A stretch of 64,000 nucleotides of DNA, from the NCBI RefSeq assembly GCF_003609995.1, contig NZ_AP018786.1:1002001-1066000 (forward strand), written 5' to 3'. Made by a program: the position numbers and the translations under genes. The DNA is from Sutterella megalosphaeroides (GTDB lineage: Bacteria; Pseudomonadota; Gammaproteobacteria; Burkholderiales; Burkholderiaceae_F). The notes beneath the pieces are model-generated. The model saw only the letters and a list, made by a program, of their open reading frames with translations. It was not told where the DNA came from and made no database searches. Below are positions 33,983 through 42,678 of the stretch, piece by piece; the first letter of the stretch is position 1, and each line of letters starts with the position of its first letter.

Positions 33983-35806
33983 TCAGTTGAGTTCGAACGC
34001 GCGCTTCAGGCTGATGGGCATCGCCTGGTAGCCCGACGTGTTCTTGAGCTGGATTTCCACCGCGGGCTCGGTGGAGCCCCACTTGAATTCTTCGATGTAG
34101 GGGTTCGGGAGCCCCTTCATCGCGCCCGTCGAAAGATCGAAGTCGGAGCCCGCCGTCGCGGAGTAGACGACGATCGAATCCTTGTCTTCGTGGTACTCGG
34201 TAAGCGACGTGACCGGGCTGTACCAGCCGTGGCCGCGTTCCTTGCCGTACGTCCAGATCTGCTCGACCGTGTGCTTTTTCTGGTCGATCTTGAATACCAC
34301 CGCACGGCTGTACTTCTCTTCGGGGAGCGCCGGCTGCTCCATGCCGCGCGCGTCACCGTTGTCAAACGACGTGATGTAGATCACGTCCTTGTCGGATTTC
34401 GCGTCGATGCGGAACGCCGTGTGCTGCGTCCACGTCCAGTCGAAGCCCCCTTCGCACGAGACGTCCGTGCAGGTGATGGGCTTGCCGTTCGCGTCAACGG
34501 GCGTCAGAAGCGCTTCCTTCCAGGGCGAGCGCCAGCCGCGCGGCGCGCCGAGAATCCACTTCACCTTCTTGTCGCGGCCGATCTTGATGATGGCGGACTG
34601 GTGGCGCGAGCTGATGATGATCGAATCGTCGGTCGGGTCGTAGTCGACGGAGTTGACGTGCGCCCAGTTGCGACCCGGGCCGGTGCCCGCGATGTCGCCG
34701 AAGTTGTCGCTCGTTTCCTGAGCTTTCAGTTCCTCGGCGGAAAGGGTATGGCCGGCCTTCGAGGCGTCGATGTTGAGGCAGACGGCCCCCTGGTCGAGTG
34801 CCTTGATGACGTCCGAACGGTACGGATCGAGAATGTCGAAGAGGCGCCATTCGTCGACCACGGTCCCGTCTTCGTCCACTTCGATGATCACGTCGCGAAC
34901 GGTGCGAACGCGCTTCTGGTCGATGCGGCGCAGGTCTGCGGAAGCAACGCGCAGCAGGTAGTGGCCGTTGGGCATCGGGTCCATCGAGTGCGAGAAGTCG
35001 TTGTAGCCCGTGGGGAGCCGCCGGTTGAAGATTTCCCGACCGATCAGGTCGTACTTGACGTAGCGCTGACCGTACCCCCAGGTGATGGCGCCGTCCGTAT
35101 TCTGACGGAAGCCCATCATGCAGCCCGCGGAGTAGATCGAGTTCGGATCCCAGATGTCGTGCGCGTCGAGGTACCAACGCACTTCGCCCGTCGTGTCGAT
35201 GATGGCAATCTGCGGCTGGAAGTTCCAGGTGAGCGCACCGCCCATCGGGTTGTTCCAAACGACGCGGCTGTTCGCGCCGACCGGGCCGCCGATGTTGTTG
35301 ACAAGGTAGAGGCGGTCGGCAAAGGCGGGATCCACCTTCTTCACGTCGACGCCGAAGAGAAAGCCGCGCTGACCCGCAGCGCCCGTTTCCATGCCGTGCA
35401 CCGGACCGCACCAGACGGTGTAGGTGTGCTTGCCTGCAACTTCCTTCTGATCGAACCGGTACGTGAAGTCCACTTCGACTTGGTTGGCGTAGTCCGCATA
35501 GAGCCCGAAAACCGGAATGCCGCCGTGCGTGAGAAGAGCGGGGCGCGCGACGTCGTAGGCGATTTCCTGGCCGCCCTTCTTCGGAACGACGCGCACGTGC
35601 GCCTTCAAAAGTTCGTAGCCGCCGTTGCGAATCACGGCGGTAAGGGGCGCGACGCCGTAGGGATTCACTTCGACGATGCCGAGCGGCCCTTGCTGGCCCG
35701 CATAGCCGACAACGGCCGGGCCGCTTGCCGTCCCCATGGCGTGCGCCTGAAGGGCGCCCGTGAGCGCGGTGGCCAACATCCCTTTGAGGAAAACGCGTTT
35801 TTGCAT
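33983..35806 (-). CDS. assT: Arylsulfate sulfotransferase 2 (periplasmic)
   Basis: This 607-residue paralogue starts at MQKRVFLKGML behind AGGAG; a further upstream ATG would add 20 non-signal residues. The signal peptide ends near residue 23. Catalytic residues are kept: H273 (FSH), H383 (WAH), R401 and H462 (WTQH), with the disulfide candidates C446-C451 (CTDVSC). Extra cysteines (C133, C229, C343) occur. It follows a porin gene by 96 bases on the same strand, suggesting a porin-AssT2 operon with its own substrate range. No separate DsbL/DsbI pair is near, so it must rely on the pair at 10595. Confidence 0.92.
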   Translation of the reverse strand: MQKRVFLKGMLATALTGALQAHAMGTASGPAVVGYAGQQGPLGIVEVNPYGVAPLTAVIRNGGYELLKAHVRVVPKKGGQEIAYDVARPALLTHGGIPVFGLYADYANQVEVDFTYRFDQKEVAGKHTYTVWCGPVHGMETGAAGQRGFLFGVDVKKVDPAFADRLYLVNNIGGPVGANSRVVWNNPMGGALTWNFQPQIAIIDTTGEVRWYLDAHDIWDPNSIYSAGCMMGFRQNTDGAITWGYGQRYVKYDLIGREIFNRRLPTGYNDFSHSMDPMPNGHYLLRVASADLRRIDQKRVRTVRDVIIEVDEDGTVVDEWRLFDILDPYRSDVIKALDQGAVCLNIDASKAGHTLSAEELKAQETSDNFGDIAGTGPGRNWAHVNSVDYDPTDDSIIISSRHQSAIIKIGRDKKVKWILGAPRGWRSPWKEALLTPVDANGKPITCTDVSCEGGFDWTWTQHTAFRIDAKSDKDVIYITSFDNGDARGMEQPALPEEKYSRAVVFKIDQKKHTVEQIWTYGKERGHGWYSPVTSLTEYHEDKDSIVVYSATAGSDFDLSTGAMKGLPNPYIEEFKWGSTEPAVEIQLKNTSGYQAMPISLKRAFELN

Positions 35807-35902
35807 GATGTTTGTGCTCCTGGTGGAGGTCGGTACGGCGCCCGTTTCATTCCGAAGCGCCCGCAACCGACCCGATATGAACGGTTGAAGTACGAGAGGC
35901 GG

Positions 35903-37117
35903 TTAGAAAAAGTACGTGAGACCGCCGCCCCAGGTCGTTACGTTCACGCGGTCGAGCTTGGTCGAATTCGCGCGGCGGTTGTCGATGCGGTCGTAGACGC
36001 CGAAGCCCTTCGAATAGGAGGCGGCGCCGTAGAGCGTCAGGCGCTTGCTCAGCTTGTGGCGCCAGATGAAGGCGGGATTGATGCGCCAGCCTCCGAGGTT
36101 GCCGCCGACCGCATCGCTCCCTTCGCCCTTGTAGGAGGCGTAGTTGTTGTTCAAAGCAATGCCGATCGTGTCGATCCCGGTCGGGTAGAGTTCGACGCCG
36201 ACCATGAAGCTCTGCACGTCGAAGCCGCGACCGTTTTCGGGCTTGAGCCCGAAGTGCGACCAGTTGAGGAAGGGCCCCGGACCGAAACTGTCGTAGGCGT
36301 ACTGGTAGGCGAACTTGAGCGAGAAGTCGGGGAAGCGGTAGTTGATGGCGGTGAAGAGGTCGTACGTGTCGTTGATCTTCACGCCTTGGTTGCCTTCCTG
36401 CTGCCCGTGGGTTTGCCAGGTGAGCATCGTGCCGCCGCGCCAGTTCCCGAACTTGTAGCGAAGGGCGAGCGTCAGGAGGTGGTTGTCGTCGCCGTATTCG
36501 CCCGTCTCTTCCATCATGCCGTTCGAATATTGCGCCGTAAATCGGAAAGGACCAATTTCGGACGTCTGGAAGACGAGAGCGTTGTTGAGGTAGCCGTCGG
36601 TGAGGAACGTGTAGCCGACGCCTTCGTACGGGAAGTTCGTATGGACCGGCGAGATGCCGCCGAACTCGTAGAACTGCGAATAGTCGCCGTTCGGGCTTTT
36701 GAGGGCACCGATGCGGCCCACGGCGAATTCGCCCCAGCGTCCGCCCAAGACGATCATGCTCTGGCCGAACATGCGCCCGCTCGCTTCGAAGGCGCCCGTG
36801 TCCGCGCGAAACGCGCTTTGCAGGAGAAAGCGCATGTAGTTCCCTTGATCGTCGAGGTTCTCACGACCGCGGATATAAAAGCGCGAGGTCTCTTCCTGGT
36901 TCGAGGCGAGCTCGAACGTCGAATCCAGGTCTTTCACCTTCTGACCGAGGAATCCCATGTCGATGCAGCCGCCCATCCAGACGCCTTCCGACGCGCTCGC
37001 CCCTTGGGGCATGGAGCCTTGCGGCGGCACGATGGCTGCCTGCGCGGAAAAGATCGCGCCGAGCAATGTCGCGCACGCCGCCCGGCGTCGCCACGCTTTT
37101 CCCGATAACGCTTCCAT
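35903..37117 (-). CDS. Outer-membrane porin upstream of assT2
   Basis: This 404-residue protein has a signal peptide ending near AQA (residue 27). It is predicted to be a beta-barrel with many alternating strands (GRMFGQSMIVLGGRWGEFAVG, PFRFTAQYSNGMMEE) and a C-terminal GLTYFF that ends in Phe. It is clearly distinct in sequence from the two other porins of the window. It is co-directional with assT2 and probably the entry pore for that enzyme. Confidence 0.85.
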   Translation of the reverse strand: MEALSGKAWRRRAACATLLGAIFSAQAAIVPPQGSMPQGASASEGVWMGGCIDMGFLGQKVKDLDSTFELASNQEETSRFYIRGRENLDDQGNYMRFLLQSAFRADTGAFEASGRMFGQSMIVLGGRWGEFAVGRIGALKSPNGDYSQFYEFGGISPVHTNFPYEGVGYTFLTDGYLNNALVFQTSEIGPFRFTAQYSNGMMEETGEYGDDNHLLTLALRYKFGNWRGGTMLTWQTHGQQEGNQGVKINDTYDLFTAINYRFPDFSLKFAYQYAYDSFGPGPFLNWSHFGLKPENGRGFDVQSFMVGVELYPTGIDTIGIALNNNYASYKGEGSDAVGGNLGGWRINPAFIWRHKLSKRLTLYGAASYSKGFGVYDRIDNRRANSTKLDRVNVTTWGGGLTYFF

Positions 37118-37343
37118 TTGTATCTCCTTTGCTTTTTTCTTCTTTCGGACGGCGAATTGGTCGGTTCGCCGTTGGATCGATTATCGAAGGCTATGAACGA
37201 AGCTCACAATCTGATAAGCCCGCGATTCTTGAGCGAAGATGAAATCCCGAGTTGCAGTTTCCGAATTCGTCCGCAATGCACCACCCCGTCGCGAGCTACC
37301 TTGCGGCCGCGGCGTTGAGAAGAGGTCCGGTCGGAAAGCAAAA
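37118..37343 (-). promoter_or_regulatory. Leader and promoter area of the porin-assT2 operon
   Basis: No gene is visible. GGAG lies just before the porin ATG. An inverted repeat ACGGCGAA/TTCGCCGT with an eight-base spacer lies at 37148-37171 and could be an operator or a leader hairpin. Confidence 0.4.
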
Positions 37344-37375
37344 CGGCCCCCGGGCACGGACAGGCTCGGGGGCCG
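37344..37375 (-). terminator. Second terminator downstream of assT3
   Basis: Stem CGGCCCCCG/CGGGGGCCG followed on the minus strand by TTTTGC. It backs up the stronger hairpin at 37396. Confidence 0.7.
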
Positions 37376-37391
37376 CTGACGGTCGCCATGC

Positions 37392-37428
37392 AAAAACGCC
37401 CGACCGGGCAACCCGGTCGGGCGTTTTT
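37392..37428. terminator. Strong bidirectional terminator downstream of assT3
   Basis: Thirteen-base stem ACGCCCGACCGGG/CCCGGTCGGGCGT with a three-base loop, flanked by A5 and T5. Confidence 0.93.
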
Positions 37429-37463
37429 CACGGTGCTTGAGAGGCACGCCTCTCGGGTCGGAC

Positions 37464-39299
37464 TCAGTTCTTCGTGAACGCCTTTTCGAGGCTGATCGGG
37501 AAGGCCTGATAACCGAACGCATCCTTGAAGTTGATCTTCACGGCAGGCGTCGTTTCACCCCAACGGTATTCCGTGAGGTAGGGGTGCGGCATCGGCACGC
37601 CCATGCTGCCGCCACCCGCATGGAGGTCGAAGGAGAGCCCCGCGGTCGAGTAGTAGACGACGACGGAATCCTTGTCGTCCTGGTACTGGCACAGACCCGT
37701 CACCGGGCTGTAGGCGTCGTGACCGAGGTCTTCGCCCACCGTCCAAACCTGTTCGACCGTACCCGCCTTTTCGTCGATCTTGTAGATCACGCCACGCGTG
37801 TACTTCTCGTCGGGCAGAGCGGGCTGTTCCATGCCGCGGCTGTCGCCGTTGTCGAAGACCGTGATGAAGAGCTTGCCCGGTTCGCTCTTGCTGTCGATGC
37901 GCCAGGCGGTGTGCTGCGTCCACGACCAGTCAAAGCCCCCTTCGCACTTGGAGCCCTCGCACTTGATGGGCTTGCCGTCCTTGTCGACGGGCTTCAGAAC
38001 CTTCGAAGCGAAGTCGCCCTTCCAGCCTTCGGGCGAGGAGAGGATCCACTTCACCTTCTTGTCGCGGCCGATCTTGATGACGGCGGACTGATGGCGCGAG
38101 CTGATGATGATCGAGTCGTCGGTCGGGTCGTAGTCGACGGAATTGACGTGCGCCCAGTTGCGGCCCGGGCCCACGCCCGCGACGTCCCCGAAGACGCCTT
38201 CGGCTTCCTGCTTGGCGAGTTCTTCGGCGGAAAGCGTCTGACCCGCCTTCGAGGCGTCGATGTTGAGGCACACCGCGCCCTGGTCGAGGACCTTGATCAC
38301 GTTGTCGCGGTACGGATCGAGAATCTCCATGAGTTTCCACTCATCGACGACGCCCCCGTCCTTGTCGACTTCGATGATCACGTCACGCACCGTGTGCACG
38401 CGCTTGTTGTCGGCGCGGCGGTAGTCGGCCGAAGACACGCGCAGCAGGTTGTGACCGTTTTGCATGTTGTCGTTCGCATGCGAGTAGTCGGCGTAGCCCG
38501 GCGGGAGCGCGCGATTGTAGATTTCGCGGCCCAGGAGGTCGTACTTGACGTAACGCTGACCGAAGCCCCAGGTGAGGGCGCCGTCCGGAGCCTGCTGGAA
38601 GCCCATCATGAAGCCCGAGGTAAGCGGATTGCCCGGGTCGTTGATGAGCTGGTTCATGAAGTACCAGCGCAGGTCGCCCGCGGTGTCGATGACGCCGATT
38701 TCGGACGAGAAGGCCCATTCGAGAGCGCCGCCCGTCGGGTTGTTCCAGACCCAGCGCGCGCCCACCGGATGGGTGGAGTAGAGCTGATTGTTGATGAGGT
38801 AGAGACGGTCCTTGAATTCGGGATCGACCTTTTCGACCTTCGTGTCGAACATCGTCGAATGCTGCATGGGCGTACCGATCGATGCCGTATAAACGGGCGG
38901 CGCGTAGAACTGGTACGTATCCTTGAACTTTTCGCTCTTACCCTGGAAGGTTCGGGTATAGCTCACTTCGACGGTATTGAGGTAGTCCGGGTAGAGACCG
39001 AAAACCGGAACGCCCGCATGCGTGAGCAGCTGACGACGGGAAACGTCGTAGGCGATTTCGGCGCCGCCCTTCTTCGGGACGATACGAACGTGCACGTCGG
39101 AAAGCTGATAGCCGCCGTCGCGAATGACCGCGGTGAGAGGCGCCAATTTGTACGGGTTCCAAATCACTTCGCCGATGTGACCCTGGACGGCGTAGGTGAC
39201 GTTCGGGCCGGAGGGCCCCCCCATGGCGAGGACGCTCCCGGCGGCAAGCGCGAAGCCCGCGAGCGCGGTGGCTCGGGCGATCTTCTTGACGGAAATCAT
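37464..39299 (-). CDS. assT: Arylsulfate sulfotransferase 3 (periplasmic)
   Basis: This 611-residue paralogue starts at MISVKKIARATA with GGAG ahead; an ATG 15 bases upstream is an alternative. The signal peptide ends near residue 25. Catalytic residues H274, H384, R402 and H463 and disulfide candidates C447-C452 (CEGSKC) are present. Its sequence is nearer to AssT1 than to AssT2 in the CEGSKC and SPEGWK regions. A LysR gene is divergent from it with a 176-base shared promoter region. Confidence 0.92.
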   Translation of the reverse strand: MISVKKIARATALAGFALAAGSVLAMGGPSGPNVTYAVQGHIGEVIWNPYKLAPLTAVIRDGGYQLSDVHVRIVPKKGGAEIAYDVSRRQLLTHAGVPVFGLYPDYLNTVEVSYTRTFQGKSEKFKDTYQFYAPPVYTASIGTPMQHSTMFDTKVEKVDPEFKDRLYLINNQLYSTHPVGARWVWNNPTGGALEWAFSSEIGVIDTAGDLRWYFMNQLINDPGNPLTSGFMMGFQQAPDGALTWGFGQRYVKYDLLGREIYNRALPPGYADYSHANDNMQNGHNLLRVSSADYRRADNKRVHTVRDVIIEVDKDGGVVDEWKLMEILDPYRDNVIKVLDQGAVCLNIDASKAGQTLSAEELAKQEAEGVFGDVAGVGPGRNWAHVNSVDYDPTDDSIIISSRHQSAVIKIGRDKKVKWILSSPEGWKGDFASKVLKPVDKDGKPIKCEGSKCEGGFDWSWTQHTAWRIDSKSEPGKLFITVFDNGDSRGMEQPALPDEKYTRGVIYKIDEKAGTVEQVWTVGEDLGHDAYSPVTGLCQYQDDKDSVVVYYSTAGLSFDLHAGGGSMGVPMPHPYLTEYRWGETTPAVKINFKDAFGYQAFPISLEKAFTKN

Positions 39300-39410
39300 G
39301 TGGTGTTTCTCCATTTTGAATGTGCGAGCGAAGACGACGGTGGTTGAGTCGTCCGAAGGCCGTTGGGACTCGGATTTACCCGTAGTCGGCACTTCCGGCT
39401 CGATGGAAAC

Positions 39411-39430
39411 ATCCTAGCCGCGCCTAGAAT
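39411..39430. promoter_or_regulatory. Near-palindrome between assT3 and LTTR 3
   Basis: The 20-base segment ATCCTAGCCG CGCCTAGAAT matches its own reverse complement at 16 of 20 positions and contains T-N11-A type spacing. It overlaps a possible TAGAAT -10 for the LysR gene, as expected for a LysR autoregulation/activation site. Confidence 0.5.
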
Positions 39431-39475
39431 GATGCGAAATTCCCACTTACCGCCAACCCGAAACCAACTTCGAAA

Positions 39476-40486
39476 ATGGTTTTTTCGAAATTCGACACGA
39501 ACCCGCTCGCGGACGCGCAGGCGCAACGCGCGCTTCACAGCCCGCATGCCGCGCACCCGCTCGACGAGCTCGACCTGAGAACGGTCCGACTGCTTCTTCT
39601 CCTTCTCGAATCGTCCTCGCTTTCGAGTGCCGCCGCCGAAACGGGCGTGAGCCCGAGCACCGCCTCGAAGATCCTTCAGAAAACGCGCGGCCTTTTCGAC
39701 GATCCTCTTTTCGTGCGCTCGGGCGGGCGCATGCTGCCGACGGAGCGCATGCGCGAGCTTGCGCCGGGGTTCGTTTCCGCCCTGAAGACGTTTGCGAACC
39801 TCGCGGAGCCCGCCGAACCCTTTTCGCCCGCACGCGCTTCGGGGCAGCTGCGTGTCGCCGCGGCCGACAACGCCTCGGCGAGCCTCTTTTTGCCGGCGCT
39901 CCCGCACCTCCTTGAAAGCGCGCCGAACCTCACTTTCAGCTTCGAAGCGATCGAAACGACGCTCCTCGAACAGTTGCGCGAGGGGTCGCTTGACTTCGCG
40001 ATCCTGATGGACAGCGCGCTCGATATTCAGCCCGCCTTCCACTGTCAGCGGCTTCTCACGTCCGGGCACGTGCTCCTCATGCGAGCGGAGCATCCGCTCG
40101 TGAGCGTCGCGCGCGAACGGCCCCTCGAAGCGCGCGATCTCGAACCCTACCGTCGTGCGGCCTTTTCCCGCAGCAACCCGTCGGGCGGCCACTACCTCGA
40201 CGTGCTCGCCCATACGCCGAGCCGCGCCGAGGACGCGGTCCTCTTCCCGCAGATCCTCGCCGCGGGCCTTGCTCTCATGCAAACGGACCTCATCCTCACG
40301 TGCCCCGAACCCACCGCACGGATCCTTGCTCAAACGACGGGCCTCTTCATGACGAGCGACCCGGAGCGCGGCGACTGCCCCTGGACGCCCGTTCTTCTCT
40401 GGCACGAGCGCACGCACCGCAGTCCCGTCCACGTGTGGGTGAGAAGCCAGCTTCTGCGCTACGCGGGACGGTGGGGCGAGGGCTGA
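39476..40486 (+). CDS. LysR-family regulator (LTTR 3)
   Basis: This 336-residue protein has a 30-residue N-terminal extension before the HTH (DLRTVRLLLLLLESSSLSSA, then SPSTASKILQKTRGLFDD). The C-terminal effector domain ends in LLWHERTHRSPVHVWVRS. It is the most likely regulator of the divergent assT3, and possibly of the convergent porin at 40612. Confidence 0.88.
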   Translation: MVFSKFDTNPLADAQAQRALHSPHAAHPLDELDLRTVRLLLLLLESSSLSSAAAETGVSPSTASKILQKTRGLFDDPLFVRSGGRMLPTERMRELAPGFVSALKTFANLAEPAEPFSPARASGQLRVAAADNASASLFLPALPHLLESAPNLTFSFEAIETTLLEQLREGSLDFAILMDSALDIQPAFHCQRLLTSGHVLLMRAEHPLVSVARERPLEARDLEPYRRAAFSRSNPSGGHYLDVLAHTPSRAEDAVLFPQILAAGLALMQTDLILTCPEPTARILAQTTGLFMTSDPERGDCPWTPVLLWHERTHRSPVHVWVRSQLLRYAGRWGEG

Positions 40487-40500
40487 CCGCTCTTCGCATG

Positions 40501-40540
40501 ACAGAAGGCCTCCGACACCGATGCCGGAGGCCTTCTGTTT
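40501..40540 (+). terminator. Terminator of LTTR 3
   Basis: Perfect 14-base stem ACAGAAGGCCTCCG/CGGAGGCCTTCTGT followed by TT. It separates LTTR 3 from the convergent porin. Confidence 0.88.
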
Positions 40541-40611
40541 CGGTCGAACGGGCGAAACGCGGGACGCACGAGAAGCGCATCCCGCGTTTCCGTCAAGCGG
40601 AGCGCTCGGCG

Positions 40612-41796
40612 TCAGAACCAGTGCACAAGGCCCGAGGTGGCTTCGTAGACGCTCGGGTTCGAGCCTTCGACGACGGAACTCGAGTCGCGCGTCCAACCGC
40701 CCCCGACGTAGACCTGGGTGCGTTTGCTCAAGGGATAGACGTACGCGGCCGCCACGCCGACGCGGTCGGTGTCAAGCACCTTCGCTTCGTCAAAGCCGAG
40801 GTAGGTCTTGTCGAGCTTCGCGTCCATCCAGCCGGCATTCAACTTGATCGTGCCGCCCCAGGCGTCGACGAGCGCGCCCACCTGAAGGGCATAGCCCTTG
40901 TAGGTTGCCACGTCGTTTTGGGCGGCGGCACCCGCAGCGCCCGCGCCGCCGTTCGTCCAAACGTCCTTCATGTCGCCGTGCCCGAGGAAGGTCGAACCCT
41001 TGGCGTCCTGGAACCAGAAGGCGCTCGTCATGAGGGTCCAGGACCCGAAGTCGTACGCGAACGACCCCGTGAGCGTCAGGTTGTCGTCGTAGTCGGCCAC
41101 CGTGTTCGCGTACATGATGCTGTCGGCGATGAAGGTCGCGTGCACGGGACCGCTCGAATAAACGAGCGCCGCGCCCCACATGCGGTCCGACGTCGATTCG
41201 AATTCTTCGGAGCCGTCCGCAGCGGTCAGCTGATTGACCTGGCTCGAATACTGCAAGTGAACCTGGAAGCCGTTCATGACGGGCGACTGCCACGTGACCG
41301 CATTGTCAAGCGACGCCCAGAGGCCAGGCACCAACCACTTGTGACCGATCATGTGTTCGCCGAAGGAGAGACTGAAGGGCGCCACCTTGGTGGCGAAAAT
41401 CCCCGTCGTACCGAGACCGCTTCGGAGCTGCCCCGAGCGCCCGAGGATGAGCGTGCCGGCGGAATCGGACTTCATCCAGACTTGCGCCGCGCGCTGGAAA
41501 AGGCGGCCGTTTACCATCGTACCGTCGTCGCTACCCATTTGACCTTCGAGGTTGAAGCCGACCGCGAGGCCGTTTCCGAGGTCTTCGTTCCCGCGCACGC
41601 CCCAGCGGTTCGGGGTGTGCGTGCTCGAATTCATTTTGAGGGCGTTGGATGTGTCTTCGTTCGCGCGATCCGTGTCGACGCTCTGGAAAAGAAGACCCGT
41701 ATCGATCGAGCCGTAAATCGTGGTTTCGGCCGCCTGAGCGGTCCCGATCGCAGTCGTCGCGGCAAGAATGGCGACGAAAAGCGCGGATGTACGCAT
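40612..41796 (-). CDS. Gram-negative trimeric porin
   Basis: This 394-residue protein has a signal peptide (cleavage near AQA-AETTIYGSI) and Burkholderiales porin blocks: ETTIYGSIDTGLLF, RWGVRGNEDLGNGLAVGFNLEGQ, and the terminal VHWF. GGAG precedes ATG 41796. It is the last gene after the molybdoenzyme/ferredoxin/TorD genes on the same strand, but a terminator lies in between. Confidence 0.92.
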   Translation of the reverse strand: MRTSALFVAILAATTAIGTAQAAETTIYGSIDTGLLFQSVDTDRANEDTSNALKMNSSTHTPNRWGVRGNEDLGNGLAVGFNLEGQMGSDDGTMVNGRLFQRAAQVWMKSDSAGTLILGRSGQLRSGLGTTGIFATKVAPFSLSFGEHMIGHKWLVPGLWASLDNAVTWQSPVMNGFQVHLQYSSQVNQLTAADGSEEFESTSDRMWGAALVYSSGPVHATFIADSIMYANTVADYDDNLTLTGSFAYDFGSWTLMTSAFWFQDAKGSTFLGHGDMKDVWTNGGAGAAGAAAQNDVATYKGYALQVGALVDAWGGTIKLNAGWMDAKLDKTYLGFDEAKVLDTDRVGVAAAYVYPLSKRTQVYVGGGWTRDSSSVVEGSNPSVYEATSGLVHWF

Positions 41797-41818
41797 GAGA
41801 GTTTCTCCTTTTTCGGGT

Positions 41819-41866
41819 TGAAAAAAAAGCGCGAAAGGCCGGGGACTCCGTCCGGGCAGTCCGGCC
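41819..41866 (-). terminator. Terminator after the TorD-like gene
   Basis: Stem GGCCGGACT/AGTCCCCGGCC (41837-41866) is followed on the minus strand by TTTCGCGC and a U8 run. It lies only 22 bases before the porin ATG, so the porin needs either read-through or a promoter inside this hairpin or the TorD-like gene. Confidence 0.85.
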
Positions 41867-41960
41867 GGTCCGAGGTCGGCGGTGAACGGAAAGTGCGATT
41901 CGCGCGCGGGTTTGAAAGCAACGGGCGGTGCGTGGTCTTCGTGCGCATCGCGTGCGGGGG

Positions 41961-42557
41961 TCAGGCCGCGGCGGCGCGGGCTTGCGCGACGCGGAGAAGC
42001 CGAAGCGTCGTGCGGGCGACGGGAAGAATCGTCCCTCCTCCTTCGGCCCCTTCGATCGCCTCCGCGACGCGCGGCCACCAGGCGAGCGCCCCCGCCCGCA
42101 GGAACCGTTCGAGCGTCTCGGTTTCGTCGCGACGAACAAGTTCCGCCGCAAAGGCGAGCATCACCCCGATGTGGTCGTCGGGGAGATGATCCGCTCCGCC
42201 GGTTTTGAGGCCGAACCGACGGTAGAGCGTCGTGCAGGCAAGCGCCGCGGGACCGCCGTAGGTGTGTTCGGCTGACTCCCAGCAGCTTTGCGCAAGGGGA
42301 ATCGTTTCGTCGCCCACGCCATAGAAGCACTTCGCAAAGGCGCGCTCGAGGGCGAGCGGATCAAGCGGTGCAAGCGCCGCGATCTCGTCGTCTGCGTTGC
42401 TTTCGCCCTCAAGCGCCGAGACGCCCGAGACGATCTCGGGCCAGGCGGCAAACCACGCCTCGGTGCGCACGCCCCGCCAAAAGAGCGAGAGCGCGTCGAA
42501 GAGTCGGGCTTCGAGCGCATCGAGCTCGGCGGCTTCGCTCGCTTCGGGATTCGTCAT
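41961..42557 (-). CDS. TorD/DmsD-family molybdoenzyme chaperone
   Basis: This 198-residue, all-helical cytoplasmic protein has family features: SCWESAEHTYGGPA and LPDDHIGVMLAFAAELV (the E/D-PDH-type motif). TorD/DmsD chaperones hold the molybdoenzyme precursor and guard its leader until cofactor insertion. It is the third gene after the molybdoenzyme and ferredoxin genes. The first molybdoenzyme (2407) has no chaperone gene nearby and may share this one. Confidence 0.85.
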   Translation of the reverse strand: MTNPEASEAAELDALEARLFDALSLFWRGVRTEAWFAAWPEIVSGVSALEGESNADDEIAALAPLDPLALERAFAKCFYGVGDETIPLAQSCWESAEHTYGGPAALACTTLYRRFGLKTGGADHLPDDHIGVMLAFAAELVRRDETETLERFLRAGALAWWPRVAEAIEGAEGGGTILPVARTTLRLLRVAQARAAAA

Positions 42558-42678
42558 GATGGTTTTTCTCCTTCGGGTTCGCGGGTGTCGGGGTTTCGGC
42601 GCGCGTCCGATCGAATCGACCGGGTCGATCGGTCTTTTAGGATTCGGGGGCGCGCGCCGGGTTACTACATCAGGCTCC

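Noticed and set aside
34190-37108. A 972-codon plus-strand open frame opposite AssT2 and the porin
   Set aside because: Antisense artefact of GC-rich codon use; the minus strand encodes proteins with signal peptides and catalytic residues.
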